In this document: positions 1 through 5,216 of the stretch, piece after piece
Numbering within the stretch: the first letter of the stretch is position 1
Layout: each line of letters starts with the position of its first letter
Origin: an uncultured Erysipelotrichaceae bacterium
Lineage (GTDB): Bacteria > Bacillota_I > Bacilli_A > Erysipelotrichales > Coprobacillaceae
Direction of reading: 5' to 3'
Length of the DNA stretch: 5,216 bases
NCBI GenBank assembly: GCA_945981915.1
Contig: CAMFRJ010000120.1
Coordinates: 1-5,216, forward strand
Notes under the pieces: model-generated
Database searches by the model: none
What the model was told of the DNA's origin: nothing
The model's input: the letters and a program-made list of their open reading frames with translations, nothing else
Program-made: the position numbers and the translations under genes

Positions 1-1477
1 TTAATAATATATCCATTTTTTGCAACTTATTTTCACGATACCCAATAAGTTCATAATCAAAAGAAGCATATCCTTTTGTACTCGATTTTAATTTATCAAA
101 AAAATCATAAACAATTTCTGATAAAGGAATGTTATAGATCACGTTTTGTCTTGTATCATCGATATATTCAATATCAACATATTCCCCTCTTTTAGCTTGA
201 CATAATTCCATAATCGTTCCAATATACTCACTTGGCGTCATGATTGCTGCTCTAACAAAAGGTTCTTCAACATGCTCTATGACTTGTGGTGAGGGCATCA
301 TGGCAGGGTTGTCAATCTCGATCATTGTTTTATCTGTCAAATAAACACGATAAATTACAGAAGGAGCAGTTGCAATCAAATCGAGATCAAATTCTCTTTC
401 TAATCTTTCCTGAATAACATCCATATGAAGTAATCCTAAAAAACCACATCTAAAGCCAAATCCAAGAGCCTGAGATGTTTCTGGTTCAAATATAAGTGAT
501 GAATCACTTAATTGAATTTTATCTAAAGCTTCTCGCAAATTTTTGTATTTGGCATTATCGACTGGATAAAGACCACAATATACCATTGGATTTAATTTAC
601 GATATCCAGATAATTGTTCAGTTGCCTCATTTTCCAATGTTGTAATTGTATCACCGACATGAACATCCTGAATTGATTTAATAGCAGCTGAAACCCAACC
701 GACTTCACCACAAACTAACTCCTCTTTTTTAACTTCATGTGGTGTCCTTACTCCTACTTCAGTCACTTCATAAGTGGCATTAGTAGCTAAAAACTTAATT
801 GTATCGCCAACACGAATTCTACCTTCTTTTATTCTGACAAATACGACAACACCTCGATAACTATCATAATAAGAATCGAAAATTAAAGCCTGAGTTGGAT
901 TATCGATATTTCCAGAAGGTGCTGGAATATCTTTCACGATCATTTCTAATACTTGATTCACGTTAAGACCACTTTTTGCTGAAATAAGTGGTGCTTGATC
1001 AGCAGGTAAACCGATTACATCTTCAATTTCATGGATAACACGTTGTGGATCAGCACTTGGTAAATCTATCTTATTGATGACTGGAATGATTTCTAAATCA
1101 TTATCTATCGCAAGATAAACATTAGCAAGAGTTTGTGCTTCTACTCCTTGAACTGCATCCACAACAAGTATAGCACCTTCACAGGCTGCTAAAGATCGTG
1201 AAACTTCATAAGTAAAATCAACATGCCCTGGTGTATCTATTAAATGTAAAAGATATTCTTGCCCATCATGAGCTTTATACTTTAATTGAACTGCATTTAA
1301 TTTAATAGTAATTCCTCGTTCACGTTCAAGTTCCATACTATCTAATAATTGAGCTTTCATTTCTCTATCACTGACTGTACCAGTTAATTCTAAAATTCTA
1401 TCAGCTAAAGTACTTTTTCCATGATCAATATGAGCAATTATCGAAAAGTTTCTAATTTTATCTTGTTGTATACTCAT
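1..1477 (-). CDS. lepA: Elongation factor 4 (LepA), 3' end cut by window
   Basis: LepA is a ribosome-associated translational GTPase that acts on the elongating or initiating 70S ribosome in the cytoplasm. The 492 visible residues read without interruption. The G domain shows AHIDHGKST (15-23), the switch I segment ERGITIK (53-59), DTPGHVD (81-87) and NKID (135-138). A LepA-typical segment, [19 protein letters not shown], lies at about 345-363, and the EF-G domain V-like part follows at roughly 400-480. This segment separates it from EF-G, TypA/BipA and TetM-type proteins. LepA is usually about 600 residues, so roughly the last 100, the LepA-specific C-terminal domain, lie beyond position 1. 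The ATG at 1477-1475 is preceded by GGTGAT (1486-1481), which matches the anti-Shine-Dalgarno end of 16S rRNA and stands 3 bases from the start. The gene lies 53 bases after the SSB-like gene, and that gap holds a promoter candidate. The family assignment is secure. Confidence 0.97.
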   Translation of the reverse strand, partial: MSIQQDKIRNFSIIAHIDHGKSTLADRILELTGTVSDREMKAQLLDSMELERERGITIKLNAVQLKYKAHDGQEYLLHLIDTPGHVDFTYEVSRSLAACEGAILVVDAVQGVEAQTLANVYLAIDNDLEIIPVINKIDLPSADPQRVIHEIEDVIGLPADQAPLISAKSGLNVNQVLEMIVKDIPAPSGNIDNPTQALIFDSYYDSYRGVVVFVRIKEGRIRVGDTIKFLATNATYEVTEVGVRTPHEVKKEELVCGEVGWVSAAIKSIQDVHVGDTITTLENEATEQLSGYRKLNPMVYCGLYPVDNAKYKNLREALDKIQLSDSSLIFEPETSQALGFGFRCGFLGLLHMDVIQERLEREFDLDLIATAPSVIYRVYLTDKTMIEIDNPAMMPSPQVIEHVEEPFVRAAIMTPSEYIGTIMELCQAKRGEYVDIEYIDDTRQNVIYNIPLSEIVYDFFDKLKSSTKGYASFDYELIGYRENKLQKMDILL

Positions 1478-1500
1478 TATATCACCGACTTTCGCTATAA

Positions 1501-1529
1501 ATTTTAACAAAAAAGTTCTATAAAGACAA
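1501..1529 (-). promoter_or_regulatory. Candidate sigma-A promoter for lepA
   Basis: On the minus strand a -35 box TTGTCT (1529-1524, 4 of 6 to consensus) and a -10 box TAAAAT (1506-1501, 5 of 6) are separated by exactly 17 bases. Transcription would start near 1494, giving a leader of about 17 bases that contains the GGTGAT ribosome binding site. The -35 begins one base after the stop codon of the SSB-like gene, so the promoter fills the intergenic gap. No terminator is visible between the two genes, so lepA may also receive read-through. This is a consensus match only; AT-rich DNA gives chance matches, but box quality, spacing and position agree. Confidence 0.6.
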
Positions 1530-1530
1530 T

Positions 1531-1818
1531 TTATTTATGAAAATGTTTATCCAATAATTCAACTACCTCTGCATACACAATACAACAATCTTGGTGATTA
1601 ACTAATCTACCTCTAATAGCAATTAAAGAATTCAGAAACTGTTGATTTGATAACATATCTTCTAACCCTTTCCATAATTGGATATGAAAGATGGTAAATT
1701 CATCTTTTCCAAATTCTAAACTAATTGGATTCTTAACTTCAATATCAATATAAGCTAAGTCTTGCTTATAATATGTTGTTTTAATAATTCTCCCTACTAA
1801 TGAAACTGAATTTAACAT
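1531..1818 (-). CDS. Small SSB-like OB-fold protein without acidic tail
   Basis: This 95-residue protein resembles the N-terminal DNA-binding core of bacterial single-stranded DNA-binding protein. It opens with [11 protein letters not shown], close to the usual MLNxVxLVGRL first strand of SSB. It continues with [10 protein letters not shown] (41-50), matching the SSB strand that carries a conserved Trp (here W49), then LIAIRGRL (65-72), matching the 'V.V.GRL' strand, and VYAEVVELL (81-89), matching the last OB strand. The loop after strand 1 is shorter than usual, and there is no Gly/Gln-rich linker or acidic C-terminal tip. It therefore should not recruit partners the way replicative SSB does. 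Full SSBs are about 150-180 residues; short forms such as Bacillus SsbB and the E. coli primosome protein PriB are about 100-115. A strong AAGGAGG Shine-Dalgarno lies 7 bases before the ATG. Single-stranded nucleic-acid binding is inferred from the fold; the precise role (replication restart, uptake, RNA) is unknown. Confidence 0.75.
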   Translation of the reverse strand: MLNSVSLVGRIIKTTYYKQDLAYIDIEVKNPISLEFGKDEFTIFHIQLWKGLEDMLSNQQFLNSLIAIRGRLVNHQDCCIVYAEVVELLDKHFHK

Positions 1819-1820
1819 AA

Positions 1821-1886
1821 AAGACCTCCTTTTTTTTATTATAGAAAAACAAAGGAGAAAACACTTTGTTTTTTTCTTAAGAGGTC
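1821..1886 (-). promoter_or_regulatory. Leader of SSB-like gene: -10 box and possible SD-sequestering hairpin
   Basis: The minus strand has a perfect TATAAT (1843-1838), directly followed by a run of A and the Shine-Dalgarno AAGGAGG. Initiation about 7 bases after this box would leave a leader of only about 13 bases. No convincing -35 is found at 16-18 bases, so the promoter is uncertain. Upstream, GACCTCTT (1886-1879) is complementary to AAGGAGGTC (1831-1823) with one bulged base, and a second pair, AAAAACAAAG with CTTTGTTTTT (1873-1864 and 1854-1845), nests inside. RNA reading through from acpS could thus hide the ribosome binding site, while RNA started at TATAAT would lack the masking arm. 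The complementarity is directly visible; the regulatory reading is inference. Confidence 0.4.
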
Positions 1887-1899
1887 GTTTTTTATACTT

Positions 1900-1925
1900 A
1901 AAAAAAGCAGAATTATTATTCTGCT
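1900..1925 (-). terminator. Intrinsic terminator overlapping the acpS stop codon
   Basis: On the minus strand AGCAGAAT (1925-1918) and ATTCTGCT (1913-1906) form a perfect 8-bp stem with a 4-base AATA loop. The stem is followed directly by six T (1905-1900). This is the classic Rho-independent arrangement, although the stem is short and has only three G-C pairs, so read-through is likely. The upstream arm lies in the last acpS codons and the stop codon (1918-1916) spans the arm/loop junction, so no extra 3' untranslated sequence is needed. Confidence 0.8.
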
Positions 1926-2230
1926 ACAACAAAGGCAATAACATAATCATCTTCATGTGAAATAGAGACATGACATGAATCATCGACAATATATGGTTTT
2001 CCATTGAAATCATTTAAGCAACAAATACTTTTAAAATTTTTGCAACCACATGCCTTCACATAAGCTTCTTTAACAGCAAATCTACCACCAAGATATTCGC
2101 GTTGATGCTTGAATGTTTTTTTTGATAAAAACACTTGATATTCGTTATCATGTAATATTCTTTTAGCTAGTGAATCGAGATCTTTTAAACGCTCAAGATG
2201 ACAAATATCAACACCTATACCTTTAATCAT
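1916..2230 (-). CDS. acpS: Holo-[acyl-carrier-protein] synthase AcpS
   Basis: AcpS transfers 4'-phosphopantetheine from coenzyme A to the serine of apo-acyl carrier protein, activating it for fatty acid synthesis in the cytoplasm. The 104 residues show the three family signatures: GIGVDI (4-9, metal-binding D8), GGRFAVKEAYVKA (48-60, metal-binding E55) and HVSISH (87-92), plus GKPY at 77-80. Family members are usually about 115-125 residues. The shortening lies partly after the second motif, where the usual LGTG-type stretch reads CGC. Six cysteines (10, 61, 63, 70, 71, 86) are many for so small an enzyme. The ATG at 2230-2228 is the only start giving the complete first motif, and a stop sits in frame just upstream. 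The nearest Shine-Dalgarno-like AAGGAT overlaps the end of the previous gene and is about 13 bases away, which suggests dependence on upstream translation. The gene is last in its unit, ending inside a terminator. Confidence 0.95.
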   Translation of the reverse strand: MIKGIGVDICHLERLKDLDSLAKRILHDNEYQVFLSKKTFKHQREYLGGRFAVKEAYVKACGCKNFKSICCLNDFNGKPYIVDDSCHVSISHEDDYVIAFVVAE

Positions 2231-2240
2231 ATATTAATTA

Positions 2241-2960
2241 TTAATCCTTAAATTTTTTTTCATATAAGCTCATCAGTTCATCCAAAGACATATTATCATC
2301 TATTTCATCAATTAAAGAACCTTGTTTTTCAGTAGAATGTGTTCCAAAATCTAGCTTAAATTCTCCTGTTCTCTCTTCAATAATCTTCAACTGATCTTGT
2401 TCTTCTTCTACAATTTTAGCGATATTTCTTAAGTTGTCTTCAACAGTAGGAACCTCATCTATTGTTTGTGGTTCATTCTTTTCAACGATTTCTTCAGAAG
2501 CAGAAGTCAATACTGCTTCATTGTCACCTTCATCATCATGATCCTTATCATCATCAAAATTACCATAGAAAGGGCTAATAACCTGTATTAAAGAATTATC
2601 ACGTTTTTTCTTATTTTTTGAGACTTTGGCAGGTATTTTTTTTCCTGTTTCTTTTGTTTTTTTATCTTCTGCTAAACCAAACATTGGTGAAATTACATCC
2701 ATCATTTCATAGGATTTTTTTTCTGGTTCTATTTTGGCAATAGGTTTAACATCTTTTTTAACAACCTTTTTATCTTCTTTAGGAGGTTTTTTTACTTCTT
2801 TTTGAATATTTTCTTTCTCTTCATGATTATCTTTTTCCTTGAATTCTTCATCATAAATTAAAGGCTTAGAAAATTTTTCATTTCTTCTTTTTTCAACAAT
2901 AGGATCAACTGTTTCGAATATATCTTCATCATCATTTTTTTTAAAAAAACTCTTAAACAT
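2241..2960 (-). CDS. Highly charged, probably disordered protein with two VISPxxG motifs
   Basis: I do not recognise this 239-residue family. Almost the whole chain is Lys, Glu and Asp, with no signal peptide or membrane span. It starts with MFKSFFKK, a short basic-aromatic stretch that could lie on a membrane or bind a partner. A Lys/Glu-rich segment follows (about 40-85), then two short motifs, DVISPMFG (88-95) and QVISPFYG (126-133), separated by a Lys-rich linker. Residues 134-147 are strongly acidic and about 150-175 are Glu-rich. From about 176 to the end there are likely helices, finishing with SLDELMSLYEKKFKD. The two motifs suggest a linear docking element in a scaffold or adaptor. 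A cell-division or envelope role is only a guess from this architecture. The ATG has a good AGGGGGAT Shine-Dalgarno 5 bases upstream. The gene lies 28 bases after the thioredoxin-like gene and 10 before acpS, so it belongs to the same transcription unit. Confidence 0.85.
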   Translation of the reverse strand: MFKSFFKKNDDEDIFETVDPIVEKRRNEKFSKPLIYDEEFKEKDNHEEKENIQKEVKKPPKEDKKVVKKDVKPIAKIEPEKKSYEMMDVISPMFGLAEDKKTKETGKKIPAKVSKNKKKRDNSLIQVISPFYGNFDDDKDHDDEGDNEAVLTSASEEIVEKNEPQTIDEVPTVEDNLRNIAKIVEEEQDQLKIIEERTGEFKLDFGTHSTEKQGSLIDEIDDNMSLDELMSLYEKKFKD

Positions 2961-2988
2961 AATTATCCCCCTTCTTCATTATTCAATC

Positions 2989-3298
2989 TTACAAAGATTC
3001 AATAAATGCTTCAATTTGATCTTTTGTTTTTCTTAATTTACTTACAAAACGTCCAGTTTCTTTTCCATTATCATATCCGATAAAAGACGGAATACCCATA
3101 ATATCCAAGTCTTTACATAAATCAATCATTTCATCTCTATCAACAACATAAAATTGAAATTCATTGTATTTATCAACGATTTCACCAATAAACGGTTTAA
3201 TAAAAACACAATCAGGACACCATGATGCAGTAAATAAAATAATTGACTTATTTTCAATAGCGTTTTTATAATCATCAATCGTATGTATTTCAACTAAT

Positions 3299-3306
<8 letters not shown>
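2989..3306 (-). CDS. ytpP: Thioredoxin-like protein, YtpP type
   Basis: This 105-residue single-domain thioredoxin-fold protein probably acts as a cytoplasmic thiol-disulfide oxidoreductase. The active site is WCPDC (29-33, C30 and C33), preceded by the strand SIILFTAS. The cis-proline loop reads GIPSF (71-75, P73). WCPDC rather than the WCGPC of classical TrxA, together with the VDRDE and DLCKDLDI stretches, matches my memory of Bacillus YtpP, which also lies near trmB; the symbol rests on that resemblance. There is no signal peptide. I place the start at the ATG at 3306-3304, with an AAGGAG Shine-Dalgarno 7 bases before it. A longer frame to 3333 would add nine residues that mostly translate that Shine-Dalgarno region. 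The start overlaps the end of trmB by 8 bases, indicating translational coupling. A third cysteine (C64) lies outside the active site. Substrates are unknown. Confidence 0.9.
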
Positions 3307-3958
<652 letters not shown>

Positions 3959-3987
3959 AAAAAAACCTCCTTATACAAACCATTCTA

Positions 3988-4698
3988 TCATAAATTTTTC
4001 TTTAAGTCGAATAATTCGTCATCGCTTAATTCTCTATATTCTCCCAGTTTTAAACAGGGATCAAGTTTTAATGATTTAATTTTTATTCTTTTTAAATAAA
4101 CAACTCTTTTCCCTAAAGCTTGAAACATACGTTTTATTTGATGAAACTTTCCTTCAAATATCTCAATAGTTACCTCACTTAATTCATCATAATTTTTTAT
4201 CAGTGATAAATGAGCAGGAAAACAACGATAACCATCGATCACGACACCATCATGAAACGCCTGAATATCTTCGTCTGTAATACGAGCATTAATATGTGCA
4301 TAATATAACTTTGCATGATGACGATTAGGCGAAAGGAGTTTATGAGCAAAGTCTCCATCATTTGTGAGAATTACTAATCCTTCAGTGTCTTTATCTAATC
4401 TGCCCACAGGAAATAAATCATAATTTTCATATCCTTCAATCAAGTCAATAACAGTTTGATGAACATTATCTTTTGTTGCACAAACGCAGCCTGCTGGTTT
4501 ATGAAGCATAAGATAAACAAAAGGTTGATAATAGATAGATTCATCTTGAAAAGTAATAGCATCATGTATGATATCTACTTTAAAATCATCTTTTTTGATG
4601 ATTTGAGAATTCACTTTCACATATCCCTTCTTAATATACTTTTTTACTTCTTTTCTAGTCCCAATTCCATAATGAGCTAACAATTTATCTAAACGCAT
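3988..4698 (-). CDS. rsuA: 16S rRNA pseudouridine(516) synthase RsuA
   Basis: RsuA-family enzymes convert a uridine of small-subunit rRNA (U516 in E. coli numbering) to pseudouridine during ribosome assembly. The 236 residues begin with an S4 RNA-binding domain (MRLDKLLAHYGIGTR to about residue 45). The catalytic domain has LHKPAG (65-70), the signature GRLDKDTEGL (99-108) with catalytic aspartate D102, and KFHQIKRMF (184-192). Length and domains fit RsuA; the close paralogues RluB, RluE and RluF cannot be fully excluded, so the target base is inferred. I chose the ATG at 4698-4696 because family members begin MRLDK. In-frame ATGs at 4704, 4716 and 4725 are possible, but would add a hydrophobic extension atypical of the family. 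The start overlaps the lipoprotein gene's 3' end by 14 bases and lacks a properly spaced Shine-Dalgarno, pointing to translational coupling. The gene ends with tandem in-frame stops, TGA then TAG. Confidence 0.93.
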   Translation of the reverse strand: MRLDKLLAHYGIGTRKEVKKYIKKGYVKVNSQIIKKDDFKVDIIHDAITFQDESIYYQPFVYLMLHKPAGCVCATKDNVHQTVIDLIEGYENYDLFPVGRLDKDTEGLVILTNDGDFAHKLLSPNRHHAKLYYAHINARITDEDIQAFHDGVVIDGYRCFPAHLSLIKNYDELSEVTIEIFEGKFHQIKRMFQALGKRVVYLKRIKIKSLKLDPCLKLGEYRELSDDELFDLKKNL

Positions 4699-5179
4699 CA
4701 CCATATAAAATAACATACCTTTCAATGAGTTTGTTTTGATAGGAATAAGTTAAATATAATTTAACTGAAAATTGTTCATAAATGGTCATTCCAGATAAAT
4801 TAATCCCTTTATAAATTCCTTTTTCTTTATCAATCACATTTGGTTTTAAAGAAAAACTCTGTTCTTCTAATAAACCTATACTTGGAGGATTATATTTCTT
4901 TTCTTCTTTAATATAAGCAATAGCTTTAATATTTTTCATTTCATGAAGAGGTTGATCAATGATAATATCATAACGTGTATTGTTTTTGTTAGTTTTATTT
5001 AAAATTAAAGAAATAGAACATTCATCAATCGATGTTACAAAATCTTTATGTTTTTTTAGCCGTGTGTAATATTTTTGATACTGTTGATATAGTTTTTCAT
5101 CTGTATCATCAATATTTTCTCTTGTTTGACAACCTGTTAACAAGAGAAAACATAACATTATTAAAATATATTTTTTCAT
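4685..5179 (-). CDS. Small predicted lipoprotein of unknown function
   Basis: I do not recognise this 164-residue protein beyond its export signal. It opens with a classic lipoprotein signal peptide: MKK, a hydrophobic stretch YILIMLCFLLL, then the lipobox LTGC with C17 as the residue to be lipidated. The mature protein of about 148 residues should sit on the outer face of the cytoplasmic membrane. It has a charged, Lys/Tyr-rich helical segment (about 22-48) followed by what looks like alternating beta strands, such as SISLILNK, YDIIIDQP, KAIAYIKE and VKLYLTYSY, suggesting a small beta-sandwich. The ATG at 5179 is the only possible start, because an in-frame TAA lies immediately upstream. There is no clear Shine-Dalgarno. 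The 3' end overlaps rsuA by 14 bases, so the gene is probably expressed with the RNA-modification genes. Its involvement in that pathway is not implied. Confidence 0.88.
   Translation of the reverse strand: MKKYILIMLCFLLLTGCQTRENIDDTDEKLYQQYQKYYTRLKKHKDFVTSIDECSISLILNKTNKNNTRYDIIIDQPLHEMKNIKAIAYIKEEKKYNPPSIGLLEEQSFSLKPNVIDKEKGIYKGINLSGMTIYEQFSVKLYLTYSYQNKLIERYVILYGDAFR
4748..4766. repeat. Perfect 8-bp inverted repeat inside lipoprotein gene
   Basis: AGTTAAAT (4748-4755) and ATTTAACT (4759-4766) are perfect inverted copies around a 3-base spacer. They lie within the codons for a V-K-L-Y-L-T stretch, about 50 bases before the rsuA start. The symmetry is real, but it is AT-only apart from one G-C pair per arm, has no T tract, and is likely to occur by chance in such DNA. 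An operator or RNA hairpin affecting the rsuA junction is possible but not supported by anything else. Confidence 0.3.
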
Positions 5180-5216
5180 TTAATGTATTTTTTTAATCAA
5201 AAAAGACTCTCTCCAT
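5180..5216 (-). other. Window edge: end of an upstream gene or half a terminator
   Basis: This 37-base edge segment allows two readings on the minus strand. One frame stays open for 11 codons from the edge (W R E S F L I K K I H) and stops with TAA exactly against the lipoprotein ATG, as the tail of a coupled upstream gene would. Alternatively, GGAGAGAGTC followed by TTTTTT (ending near 5199) looks like the 3' arm and T tract of an intrinsic terminator whose other arm would lie beyond position 5216. The other two frames stop within 8 codons. The segment is too short to decide. Confidence 0.3.

Noticed and set aside
1845..1873. AAAAACAAAG/CTTTGTTTTT as a separate terminator
   Set aside because: It is almost entirely A-T pairs with a 9-base loop, and the T run is part of the stem. 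It is better treated as the inner part of the leader fold.
2720..2900. Dense T/A runs suggesting DNA repeats
   Set aside because: They are the Lys and Glu codons (AAA, GAA) of the charged protein read on the other strand. No regular repeat unit is visible.
2985..2999. AATCTT/AAGATT hairpin at the stop of the thioredoxin-like gene
   Set aside because: Only 6 bp with a 3-base loop and one G-C pair, no T tract follows, and the next gene is 28 bases on with a good ribosome site. It is not a credible terminator.
4456..4680. Plus-strand open frame of 74 codons
   Set aside because: It lies wholly inside rsuA on the opposite strand, over conserved S4 and catalytic-domain codons. Its product is low in complexity (Ile, Phe and Asn rich), and it has no Shine-Dalgarno.
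4699..4725. Earlier rsuA starts at 4725, 4716 or 4704
   Set aside because: They add a hydrophobic stretch not found in the family, whose members begin MRLDK. None has a well-spaced Shine-Dalgarno, although 4704 cannot be excluded.

Overview
This AT-rich window looks like chromosomal housekeeping DNA from a low-GC Gram-positive (Bacillota), possibly an Erysipelotrichia-like gut lineage. That placement is an inference from composition, strong AAGGAGG-type ribosome binding sites, the lipoprotein, and the trmB/YtpP-like pairing. Trp is TGG in every Trp-containing gene I checked, and no gene needs a TGA read-through, so the standard bacterial code fits. All convincing genes lie on the minus strand, so transcription runs from high to low coordinates. 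I see no mobile element, CRISPR array, tRNA or rRNA.

In transcription order, the first unit (5179 to about 1900) encodes six proteins. They are a small lipoprotein of unknown function, the 16S rRNA pseudouridine synthase RsuA, the tRNA m7G46 methyltransferase TrmB (GTG start), a YtpP-type thioredoxin-like protein, a 239-residue highly charged and probably disordered protein, and holo-ACP synthase AcpS. Gaps are 10 to 29 bases, and two junctions overlap (14 and 8 bases), so the genes are probably co-transcribed and partly translationally coupled. The unit ends at an intrinsic terminator whose stem contains the acpS stop codon.

After the terminator comes a 95-residue OB-fold protein resembling the DNA-binding core of SSB without its acidic tail. 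Its leader has a TATAAT box directly against a strong Shine-Dalgarno, and an upstream segment that could pair with that Shine-Dalgarno in read-through RNA. A good sigma-A-type promoter then fills the short gap before lepA (elongation factor 4), which runs off the low-coordinate end of the window without its last ~100 residues.

Together the genes cover ribosome and tRNA maturation (RsuA, TrmB, LepA), thiol redox (YtpP-like) and acyl-carrier activation (AcpS). Three proteins have no assigned role: the lipoprotein, the charged protein and the mini-SSB. The least ordinary items are the charged protein, with two copies of a VISP-x-aromatic-G motif conserved in protein but diverged in DNA, the tail-less SSB-like protein, and the leader of the latter. 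I found no evidence of a defence system or other elaborate new system; these are modest leads in a housekeeping region.
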